Positions 1 through 5,446 of a stretch of DNA of 8,681 nucleotides are shown here, one piece after another; the stretch's first letter is position 1; the number at the start of each line of letters is the position of its first letter. The notes beneath the pieces were generated by a model. It did no database searches. It saw only the letters and a list, made by a program, of their open reading frames with translations, and was not told the DNA's origin. Origin of the DNA: DASUAS01 sp035763625 (GTDB lineage: Bacteria; Actinomycetota; Acidimicrobiia; IMCC26256; DASPTH01); NCBI GenBank assembly GCA_035763625.1, contig DASUAS010000338.1:1-8681 (forward strand), given 5' to 3'. Position numbers and translations under genes: made by a program.

Positions 1-282
1 CACGCGCGCGGGGCCCTCGCTGGCGAGGATGCGCACGGCGTCGGCGTCGCAGAGGCCTCCGCCCGCGGCAAGGGTGTCGGAGCCGTGGAGCTCGGGCGAG
101 TCGTCGGTCGGGTCGAGGGCGGCGGCCACACCGCCCTGCGCGTAGCGCGTGGCCGACCAGCCGAGCTCGCCCTTGGTGACGACGGTGACCGACATGCCCT
201 CACGCCGGGCGCGCACCGCGGCGGACAACCCGGCGACACCGCTGCCGAGCACGAGGAGATCCGACACGGGGAGTTCGGCCAT
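1..282 (-). CDS. nadB: L-aspartate oxidase, N-terminal part (cut by window edge)
   Basis: FAD-dependent oxidase that converts L-aspartate to iminoaspartate, the first step of de novo NAD synthesis in the cytoplasm. Only the first 94 codons are present; the reading frame is open to the left edge. Visible: an N-terminal dinucleotide-binding beta-alpha-beta unit with GSGVAG at residues 13-18, the NadB-type segment ATRYAQGGVAAAL at about 44-56 (the AQGG element lies over the flavin), and HGSDTLAAGGGLCD at about 66-79, which is typical of NadB rather than of succinate dehydrogenase flavoproteins. The ATG at 282 is chosen because no in-frame start lies between it and the panD stop 32 bp upstream, and the Rossmann strand begins a few residues later as in the family. 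No clear Shine-Dalgarno sequence precedes it. It follows panD on the same strand and is probably co-transcribed. NadA and NadC may lie beyond the edge, but this cannot be seen. Confidence 0.93.
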   Translation of the reverse strand, partial: MAELPVSDLLVLGSGVAGLSAAVRARREGMSVTVVTKGELGWSATRYAQGGVAAALDPTDDSPELHGSDTLAAGGGLCDADAVRILASEGPARV

Positions 283-314
283 GAGGAACGACGACTCGGG
301 GCGACGGCGCCGAG

Positions 315-683
315 CTACGGCGCGACCCCGCGGACGGACTGCACCGACGGCTGGTTGTGCTCGTCGACGTGCACGACTCGCGGCTCGTGGTTCGCGAGCT
401 CCGCTTCGTCGTACTGGGCGTAGGTGATGACGATCACCTTGTCACCCGGGTGCACCAGACGCGCGGCGGCCCCGTTGAGGACGACGTCGCCCGGACCGCC
501 AGGGATGACGTAGGTCTCGAAGCGGGCGCCGTTGTCGATGTCGAGCACGTGCACCTGCTCGTGCTCGCGGATGTCGGCGAGCTCCATGAGACGGGAATCG
601 AGGGTGATCGAACCGACGTAGTTGAGATCGGCACCGGTGATGGTGGCGCGGTGGATCTTCGACTTCATCATGATCCGTTGCAT
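315..683 (-). CDS. panD: Aspartate 1-decarboxylase proenzyme
   Basis: Pyruvoyl-dependent decarboxylase that makes beta-alanine from L-aspartate, the amine half of pantothenate. The 122-residue length is normal for the family. The self-cleavage site Gly24-Ser25 is present in NYVGSIT (residues 21-27); Ser25 becomes the pyruvoyl group. Lys9, Arg54 and Tyr58, the residues known to bind substrate or assist cleavage in the E. coli enzyme, are at the same positions, and ARFETYVIPG (53-62) and the NGAAARLVHPGD stretch are canonical. The ATG overlaps the panC stop by one base (TGATG) and is preceded by AGGAGG ten bases upstream, which favours Met1 over Met5 or Met6. Tight linkage to panC supports translational coupling. 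The C-terminal tail after about residue 110 is poorly conserved in the family. Confidence 0.97.
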   Translation of the reverse strand: MQRIMMKSKIHRATITGADLNYVGSITLDSRLMELADIREHEQVHVLDIDNGARFETYVIPGGPGDVVLNGAAARLVHPGDKVIVITYAQYDEAELANHEPRVVHVDEHNQPSVQSVRGVAP

Positions 684-1594
684 CAGTGGTCTGCCTCCTG
701 CAGGGACGATGCGGTGAGCACGCCGAGGTCGGGGGTGGGGACGCCGGCCGGGAACGTGATCGTGACGTTGTCGATCAGCCGAGCCTTGCCCACGAACGCG
801 GCCAGTGCAACCAGCGTGTCGGTGGTGATCTGCGCCACCGGTTCCAGCGTGGCGGCGTCGACGACCTCGACGTAGTCGAGCCGGACCGCCGGCGCGTGCG
901 CCACCATGTCGACGACGAGCTGGCGGATGGCGGCGGCATCGCGCTGCCCGCGGACGACGGCCTCCGATGCCATGAAGAGCGCGCCGGAGAGGATGGTGGC
1001 CGCCTGCCGGTCGTCGGCGTCGAGGTACACGTTGCGACTCGAGCGCGCGAGGCCGTCGTGCTCGCGCACCAGCGGGCAGCCGACCACGTCGACCGGCAGG
1101 TCGAGGTCGCTGGCCATGCGGCGGATGACGGCCAGCTGCTGCGCGTCCTTGCGGCCGAAGTACGCGCGCGAGGGGCCGACGATCGAGAACAGCTTGGCCA
1201 CGACGGTGGTGACGCCGTCGAAGTGACCGGGCCGGCTCGCGCCGCAGAGACCCTCGGTGAGCCCGGCGACGTGCACCGTGGTGCGGGCTCCGGCCGGATA
1301 CATCTCGTCGACGGTCGGCACGAACAGCACGTCCACGCCCTCGGCCTCGGCGACGGCGTGGTCGCCCTCGGGGTCGCGCGGGTATGCGCCGAGATCCTCG
1401 TGGGGACCGAACTGCGTGGGGTTCACGAACAGGCTCACCACCACGACGTCGTTGTCAGCACGCGCGGCGCGCATGAGCGACCGGTGGCCCTCGTGGAAGA
1501 AGCCCATCGTGGGGACGAAACCGACGTGATCGCCGCGGGCCCGCGCCGCGTCGCACGCGGCGCGCACCTCGGCGACGGTGGTGAGCGTGATCAC
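683..1594 (-). CDS. panC: Pantothenate synthetase (pantoate--beta-alanine ligase)
   Basis: ATP-dependent ligase that joins pantoate and beta-alanine through a pantoyl-adenylate; cytoplasmic, last step of pantothenate synthesis. The 303-residue product has the nucleotidyltransferase signature PTMGFFHEGH (residues 28-37, HxGH at 34-37), SLFVNPTQF (54-62, pantoate contacts Asn58 and Gln61), PGHFDGVTTVVAKLF (122-136), YFGRKDAQQ (145-153) and the second ATP loop DGLARSSRN (180-188). The open frame continues far upstream, but that extension overlaps the DUF2520 gene in another frame and has shadow composition. I chose the GTG at 1594, which overlaps the upstream stop as GTGA, has GGAG ten bases before it, and starts at the normal place for the family. 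Slight oddity: the residue before SSRN is Arg, where I expect Met or another hydrophobic residue. Its product needs the beta-alanine made by PanD next door. Confidence 0.96.
   Translation of the reverse strand: MITLTTVAEVRAACDAARARGDHVGFVPTMGFFHEGHRSLMRAARADNDVVVVSLFVNPTQFGPHEDLGAYPRDPEGDHAVAEAEGVDVLFVPTVDEMYPAGARTTVHVAGLTEGLCGASRPGHFDGVTTVVAKLFSIVGPSRAYFGRKDAQQLAVIRRMASDLDLPVDVVGCPLVREHDGLARSSRNVYLDADDRQAATILSGALFMASEAVVRGQRDAAAIRQLVVDMVAHAPAVRLDYVEVVDAATLEPVAQITTDTLVALAAFVGKARLIDNVTITFPAGVPTPDLGVLTASSLQEADH
694..699 (-). promoter_or_regulatory. Shine-Dalgarno site of panD
   Basis: AGGAGG on the minus strand, inside the last codons of panC and 10 bases before the panD ATG. It supports the first of three nearby methionines as the start and implies independent ribosome recruitment in addition to coupling with panC. 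Confidence 0.7.
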
Positions 1595-2469
1595 GACGCG
1601 CGATCTCCGCCGTCTTCGAGCAGCGCGCGCAGCGTCGCGTCGTCGCGACCGCTGAGGCGCAGCGCCTGGGCGGCGAGCGCGCGGTACGCCGCCCGCTCGT
1701 CGTCGGGCAGCGCGTCGAGGTGCCGGATGACGGTGTCGACGTCGCCCCGCGCGACGGGTCCCGTGAGCGCACCGGCATCGCCCAGCGCGTCGACGTTGTC
1801 GACGCTCGCCCGAACCAGCGGGAGGAGCGCCTCGGCCGGGACCCCGGCGGTGTCGGCCACCCGGAGCGCCTGGCCGAGCAGCGCGACCAGGTGGTTGGAC
1901 GCGATCGTCGCCGCGGCGTGGTACCGGGCGCGTTCGCCGGCTTCCACGCGGAACGGACGCAGACCGAGCGTGAGCGCGAGACGCTCGACCGCGGGCGGTC
2001 CCTCGATCGCGCACCACGAGCCGGGCAGGCGTTCGACGCCGACCTCGATCGACGGCAGCGACTGGAGCGGATGGAGGGCGCCGAGCACGACGTCGGGCCG
2101 CTGCACCGCGAGCTTGTCGAGCTCGTCGAGCGGGCACGCACCGGAGAGGTGCACGACCAGCGCACCCGGCCGCAGCCCGGGGGCGAGCGCAGCGGCGGCC
2201 TCGGCGATGGCGGCGTCGGGTGTGGCCACCAGCACGAGGTCGGCCGACCGACCGGCGTCGGCGACCGAGGTCGCCGTCGCGCCCAGCCGCGCGGCCGCCG
2301 CGACCGTCGAGGGGGCGTCGACCCGCCGACCGGCGACCGCCACCGGCGTCCACCCGCGCGCGGTGAGGGCGACCGCGAGCGTCATCCCCGCGCGCCCGGG
2401 GCCCACGAGGGCGAACGCGCCCGGCGCACGGGCCGACGATGGGGCCGTTGATCGGCTGGGTTGCACCAC
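1591..2469 (-). CDS. Rossmann-fold/DUF2520 protein, possible ketopantoate reductase
   Basis: This resembles the Rossmann-like plus DUF2520 family of dehydrogenase-like proteins, typically about 280-300 residues; here 292. Visible: a short variable N-terminus, a nucleotide-binding loop GPGRAG at residues 23-28, AGRR at 46-49 after the second strand (Arg there often signals NADP rather than NAD), VVHLSGA at 105-111, HPLQSLP at 133-139, a helical C-terminal domain with YHAAATIASNHLVAL from about 183, and GALTGPVARGDVDTV from about 233, a DUF2520 hallmark. The frame is open to 2592, but the first part overlaps folK. I start at the GTG at 2469, with AGGA eight bases upstream; a second GTG follows at 2466. 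The stop overlaps panC (GTGA). The same neighbour precedes panC in Mycobacterium (Rv3603c). Ketopantoate reduction is the pantothenate step it could fill, but that is inference; substrate unknown. Confidence 0.85.
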   Translation of the reverse strand: MVQPSRSTAPSSARAPGAFALVGPGRAGMTLAVALTARGWTPVAVAGRRVDAPSTVAAAARLGATATSVADAGRSADLVLVATPDAAIAEAAAALAPGLRPGALVVHLSGACPLDELDKLAVQRPDVVLGALHPLQSLPSIEVGVERLPGSWCAIEGPPAVERLALTLGLRPFRVEAGERARYHAAATIASNHLVALLGQALRVADTAGVPAEALLPLVRASVDNVDALGDAGALTGPVARGDVDTVIRHLDALPDDERAAYRALAAQALRLSGRDDATLRALLEDGGDRAS

Positions 2470-2502
2470 GCTGGTCGTCCTGTCTCGCCGCTTCGTTCCA
2501 GC

Positions 2503-2512
2503 CCCGTACGGG
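2503..2512. promoter_or_regulatory. 10-bp perfect palindrome in the folK/DUF2520 gap
   Basis: CCCGTACGGG reads identically on both strands and lies in the 50-bp gap (2470-2519) between the folK stop and the DUF2520 start, where the folate genes give way to the pantothenate genes. It could be an operator half or a short hairpin. In DNA this GC-rich such a palindrome can also occur by chance, and I see no convincing -10 box beside it. Confidence 0.2.
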
Positions 2513-2519
2513 TGCCGGT

Positions 2520-3011
2520 CTACTCGGGCAGTCTCAATGCTAGACGGGTCGGATGCACGGAGTCGCTGTCGGCAGGGATGCGCGACCGCCACTCGGGCTC
2601 GAGATCGGCGAGGGGCACCACCACGAAAGCCCGCTCGGTCATCCGTGGGTGCGGGACGACGAGGTCGGGATCGTCGATGCGCTCGTCGCCGACGAGCAGG
2701 ACGTCGACGTCGAGGGTGCGCGGGCCCCAGCGCACCGTGCGCACGCGCTCGGCGGCCGCTTCGATGTCGCGCGCGACCTGCAGCAGCTCGTGGGCGGTGA
2801 GGGTCGTGTCGACGGCGACGACCGCGTTGAGGAAGTCGGGCTGCTCGGGACCGCCCACGGGCGCGGTCTCGTAGACCGGCGACACTCCGACGACGGTGAC
2901 GCCCGCGGTCTCCGCCAGCACGTCGACCGCCAGCTGCAGGTGGGCGAGCCGGTCGCCGAGGTTCGACCCGATCCCGAGGTGGGCGCGCCGCGGGTCGAGC
3001 GCGCGCGTCAC
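2520..3011 (-). CDS. folK: 6-hydroxymethyl-7,8-dihydropterin pyrophosphokinase
   Basis: Transfers pyrophosphate from ATP to 6-hydroxymethyl-dihydropterin, making the substrate of FolP; cytoplasmic. The 163-residue product matches the family length. Motifs: LGIGSNLGDR (12-21) at the N-terminus, SPVYETAPVGG (44-54, pterin-binding region), PDFLNAVV (58-65), and the family signature RWGPRTLDVDVLL (94-106) with Asp101 and Asp103 as the two magnesium ligands, then VPHPRM (119-124). Start: GTG at 3011, overlapping the folB stop as GTGA; upstream in-frame codons lie inside folB and have arginine-rich shadow composition. Its own Shine-Dalgarno is weak (only GAG close to the start), so translation probably depends on coupling to folB. 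FolB supplies its substrate, so the order matches the pathway except that folP comes earlier. Confidence 0.96.
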   Translation of the reverse strand: MTRALDPRRAHLGIGSNLGDRLAHLQLAVDVLAETAGVTVVGVSPVYETAPVGGPEQPDFLNAVVAVDTTLTAHELLQVARDIEAAAERVRTVRWGPRTLDVDVLLVGDERIDDPDLVVPHPRMTERAFVVVPLADLEPEWRSRIPADSDSVHPTRLALRLPE

Positions 3012-3358
3012 TGCTCGATGCAGACCGCGACGTGGTCGACCATCGCGCGCACGGGCGGATGCAGCTTGCGCACCGTCACCGTGACGCCGGTGACGCGCTC
3101 GTCGACCCGGCACACCTCGGCGATGCGGGTGCCCAGGCGCTCGAGCAGGTAGTACCGCTCCGACTTCACGACCCGGCTCACCGCCTCCGCGACCGCGGAG
3201 TAGTCGACGGTGTCGTCGAGCGCGTCGGTCTCACCGGCCGCGGTGAGATCGACGGTGAGCTCGACGTCGACCTCGAATGGCTGCGGGCGGGTCTGCTCCT
3301 CGGGCAGCACACCGTGCACACCCAGCTCGCGCAGCCCCTTGATGACGATCGTTCCCAT
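3008..3358 (-). CDS. folB: Dihydroneopterin aldolase
   Basis: Cleaves 7,8-dihydroneopterin to 6-hydroxymethyl-dihydropterin and glycolaldehyde in folate synthesis; forms tunnelling-fold octamers in known relatives. The 116-residue product has the standard features: GLRELGVHGVLPEEQ (8-22) with the pterin-anchoring glutamate region at 20-21, FEVDVELTVDL (28-38), DDTVDYSAVAEAV (48-60), YYLLERLGTRIAE (69-81, Glu73 of the pterin pocket), and VRKLHPPV (96-103), where Lys98 matches the catalytic lysine. Start: ATG at 3358 with GGAG six bases upstream; the frame is open far upstream, but that part shadows the preceding gene. Only two bases separate it from the stop of the phosphatase-like gene, and it overlaps folK, so the three are almost certainly co-translated. 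Confidence 0.95.
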   Translation of the reverse strand: MGTIVIKGLRELGVHGVLPEEQTRPQPFEVDVELTVDLTAAGETDALDDTVDYSAVAEAVSRVVKSERYYLLERLGTRIAEVCRVDERVTGVTVTVRKLHPPVRAMVDHVAVCIEQ

Positions 3359-3360
3359 GG

Positions 3361-3903
3361 TCAGCTCCGAGCGGGGCCGCTCGGTCGGCTCTCCGAGGAC
3401 ACGATCCCCTCGTCGACGGTGACCGCGACGACTTCGCGCGCCACCGAACCGAGTTGGCGGCCGGTGATCTTCTCGATGACGACGGTCGCGTGCGGTCCCT
3501 CGGTGACGAGGCCCGCATAGAGGAGGTACCCGGCGAGCACGCCGAGGAGGCGGTCGCCGAACTCCTCGTGGTGGATCAGCACCCGTTCGTCGGGATCGGC
3601 CAGCCAGGACGCGAGCGTGGCGTAGAGGCGCGGCAGGGTCTCGGGCCACTCGTCGTGGCGGCCGATGGGCAGGTGGGCGTGGGGGATGCCGGCCTCGTCG
3701 TAAGCGTGGAGGTTGTGCGGCGAGTCGAGCATCGAGAGGATGCGCGTGAAGCCGTGGCCGATGAGCCAGATCAGCTCCTCCTGCCGGCGCACCTTCCGGT
3801 GGTTGCGGGCGAACCCACCAGGACGCTCCGACGCCGCCAGCCGGTCTTTGATGATCCAGCAGAACGCGCGCGGTTCGAGGCCTTGGGCCCACCGTCCCTT
3901 CAC
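3361..3903 (-). CDS. Degenerate dual-specificity phosphatase-like protein (Cys to His)
   Basis: No assigned function. The 180-residue product has the layout of small bacterial tyrosine/dual-specificity phosphatases: IIKDRLAASERPG (17-29, like the entry motif of that family), a strand FTRILSML (52-59), HAYDEAGIPHAHLPI (66-80), an acid-rich loop RHDEWPETLP (82-91) where the general acid Asp84 could sit, and the phosphate loop VLIHHEEFGDRLLGVLAGYL (108-127) followed by a helix. In active enzymes the loop is His-Cys-x5-Arg; here it is His111-His112-x5-Arg118. The nucleophile codon is CAC, two changes from TGC, so a single sequencing error does not explain it. Start: GTG at 3903 (GTGA overlap with folP) with GGAGG seven bases upstream. 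It lies between folP and folB, the latter 2 bp away. It may be a pseudoenzyme, or a histidine- or metal-dependent phosphatase. Fold call fairly good; role unknown. Confidence 0.7.
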   Translation of the reverse strand: MKGRWAQGLEPRAFCWIIKDRLAASERPGGFARNHRKVRRQEELIWLIGHGFTRILSMLDSPHNLHAYDEAGIPHAHLPIGRHDEWPETLPRLYATLASWLADPDERVLIHHEEFGDRLLGVLAGYLLYAGLVTEGPHATVVIEKITGRQLGSVAREVVAVTVDEGIVSSESRPSGPARS

Positions 3904-4739
3904 GCCACAGCCTCCGCGTCGATCGCATCCATCGCGGTGAGCAGACGGAGGGCGTCGACGACGGCGCCGGCAGCGGGCGCGCGCACGACCCGCGCTCCTC
4001 GGTCGACGGCCCACACCGCGATCGCGAGCGTGCCGTCGTCGCGCACCCTCAGGTCGTCACCGAGCAGACGGGCGATGAAGGCCTTGCGCGACGGCCCGAC
4101 CATGACCGGTACGTCGACGCGCGCCACGAGCTCGTCGAGACGCGCCAACAACTCGAGGTTGTGCGAGGCGGTCTTGCCGAACCCGAGACCGGGATCGACG
4201 CACAGCGCGTCGGTTTCGACGCCCACGCGCCGGGCGCGGGCGACGCGCTCGAGCAGGAAGTCGCCGACCTCGACGACGACGTCGTCGTAGTGCGGGTCGA
4301 GCTGCATCGTGCGCGGCTCGCCCTGCATGTGCATGAGCACGAGTCCGGCACCGGCGTCGGCGACCACGTCGAACATCGCGGGATCGGCACCGGCGGTGAC
4401 GTCGTTGACGACCGTGGCACCCGCGTCGAGCGCGGCGGCCGCGACCGCGGCCTTGCCCGTGTCGATGCTGACCGGGACGCCGGCGTCGGCCGCCAGGCGT
4501 TCGACGACCGGCAGGATCCGCCGCCGCTCCTCGTCCTCGTCGACGGGGGCCGCGCCGGGACGGGTGGACTCGCCGCCGACGTCGAGCACGTCGGCGCCGG
4601 CCGCGGCCAGCTCGAGCCCGTGGGCGACGGCGGCATCGGGGTCGAGGAACCGGCCGCCGTCGGAGAACGAGTCGGGCGTGACGTTGACGATGCCCATCAC
4701 GGCGGGACGCTCACCGCAGACGTCGGACCAGGCGAACAT
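3900..4739 (-). CDS. folP: Dihydropteroate synthase, with altered C-terminal anion site
   Basis: Condenses 4-aminobenzoate with hydroxymethyl-dihydropterin pyrophosphate; TIM-barrel enzyme and sulfonamide target. Length 279, normal. Conserved: VMGIVNVTPDSFSDGG (14-29, Asn19), GGESTRPGA (55-63, loop 2), VSIDT (90-94, Asp93), VVNDV (110-114, Asn112), VDPGLGFGKT (181-190, Asp182), and VGPSRKAFI (214-222, Lys219). The last conserved element, normally Arg-Val-His-Asp, reads Arg253-Ala-Pro255-Ala; the histidine known to help hold the pyrophosphate/sulfate anion (His257 in E. coli) is absent. The frame is intact before and after, so this is not a frameshift. The activity may be changed, or the site may be built differently. 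Start ATG at 4739 lacks a Shine-Dalgarno sequence; GTG (4700) or ATG (4697) at residues 14-15 is too late to keep the first strand. The stop overlaps the next gene by GTGA. Confidence 0.92.
   Translation of the reverse strand: MFAWSDVCGERPAVMGIVNVTPDSFSDGGRFLDPDAAVAHGLELAAAGADVLDVGGESTRPGAAPVDEDEERRRILPVVERLAADAGVPVSIDTGKAAVAAAALDAGATVVNDVTAGADPAMFDVVADAGAGLVLMHMQGEPRTMQLDPHYDDVVVEVGDFLLERVARARRVGVETDALCVDPGLGFGKTASHNLELLARLDELVARVDVPVMVGPSRKAFIARLLGDDLRVRDDGTLAIAVWAVDRGARVVRAPAAGAVVDALRLLTAMDAIDAEAVA
3911..3915 (-). promoter_or_regulatory. Shine-Dalgarno site of the phosphatase-like gene
   Basis: GGAGG on the minus strand, seven bases before the GTG at 3903 and inside the folP coding end. 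It is one of the best ribosome sites in the window and decides the start. It argues that the unusual gene is really translated and is not a decaying remnant. Confidence 0.7.
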
Positions 4740-4746
4740 TGCGGGC

Positions 4747-4752
4747 AGGATA
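4747..4752 (-). promoter_or_regulatory. Possible -10 box for a leaderless folP transcript
   Basis: The 71-bp gap between folE and folP (4740-4810) contains TATCCT on the minus strand, which fits the actinobacterial TANNNT -10 pattern. Exactly seven bases separate it from the folP ATG, so transcription would begin at or next to the start codon. The ATG has no Shine-Dalgarno sequence, which fits leaderless translation. I see no good -35 box, and a six-base match this loose can be accidental. No other element is evident in this gap. Confidence 0.3.
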
Positions 4753-4810
4753 TCGGTCTCGGGTCGGGGGCGGAGCCGTCCCTTTGGCGAGCGCGCGGGT
4801 GGTTCGCGGC

Positions 4811-5446
4811 TTACAGGCGGTTCCCCGGATAGGTGATGAGGCTCATCGCCTCGGCGCGCGTGGCGGCGTTGCTCTTGAAGAGGCCCCGCACCGCGGACGT
4901 GATGGTGAGCGAGCCGGGCTTCTTCACCCCCCGCATCGACATGCAGAAGTGCTCGGCCTCGATCATCACCAGCACGCCGATCGGATCGAGGGTGTCGACC
5001 AGCGCGTCGGCGATCTGGGTGGTGAGGCGCTCCTGCACCTGCGGCCGCTTGGCGAAGCCGTCGACGAGCCGGGCGATCTTCGACAACCCGGTGATGCGCC
5101 CGTCGCTCCCCGGGATGTACGCGACGTGGGCGCGGCCGGCGAACGGGACGAGATGGTGTTCACACACGCTCGTCACCGCGATGTCGCGCACCATCACCAT
5201 CTCGTCGTGGTCGGCCTCGAAGGTGACCGTGAGGTGGTGCGACGGGTCTTCGTGGAGTCCGGCGAAGATCTCCTCGTACATGTGCGCGATGCGCGTCGGG
5301 GTGCGGACCAGACCGTCGCGATCAGGATCCTCACCGATTGCCTCGAGGATCTCGCGCACCGCGCGCTCGATGCGCCCGGTGTCGATCGACGGCGCGGACG
5401 CGGCGTCTGCGTCGGGCACCGGCTTCAGCGGACTGGCATCGGTCAC
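4811..5446 (-). CDS. folE: GTP cyclohydrolase I (type IA, zinc-dependent)
   Basis: Opens and rearranges GTP to 7,8-dihydroneopterin triphosphate, the first step of folate synthesis; toroidal multimer in relatives. The 211-residue product has a variable N-terminal tail (about 1-24), GEDPDRDGLVRTPTRIA (38-54), SVCEHHLVPF (93-102), GLSKIARLVDGFAKRPQVQE (120-139), and HFCMSMRGVKKPG (166-178). The zinc ligands Cys95, His98 and Cys168 and the catalytic His97 are all present. Start: GTG at 5446, overlapping the ftsH stop as GTGA, with GGAG seven bases upstream; the frame runs further upstream only as a shadow of the ftsH tail. Co-translation with ftsH is likely. A 71-bp gap then separates it from folP. 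Confidence 0.96.
   Translation of the reverse strand: MTDASPLKPVPDADAASAPSIDTGRIERAVREILEAIGEDPDRDGLVRTPTRIAHMYEEIFAGLHEDPSHHLTVTFEADHDEMVMVRDIAVTSVCEHHLVPFAGRAHVAYIPGSDGRITGLSKIARLVDGFAKRPQVQERLTTQIADALVDTLDPIGVLVMIEAEHFCMSMRGVKKPGSLTITSAVRGLFKSNAATRAEAMSLITYPGNRL

Noticed and set aside
1595..2353. N-terminal extension of the panC frame, giving a 556-residue protein
   Set aside because: The added part is Arg/Gly/Ala-rich shadow of the DUF2520 gene in another frame, while the GTG at 1594 has a ribosome site and gives the normal PanC length.
686..2800. A 704-codon open frame on the plus strand opposite panC, DUF2520 and part of folK
   Set aside because: Antisense to three recognised genes, crosses their boundaries, and has no domain-like sequence; codon-bias shadow.
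3567..3590. The Cys-to-His change in the phosphatase-like loop as a sequencing error
   Set aside because: CAC differs from TGC at two adjacent positions and the frame is intact; a single miscall cannot produce it, although only orthologs can settle the matter.
3359..3928. Long N-terminal extension of FolB covering the phosphatase-like gene
   Set aside because: The extension is in a different frame from a better candidate protein, and the ATG at 3358 has GGAG six bases upstream and fits the FolB family length.
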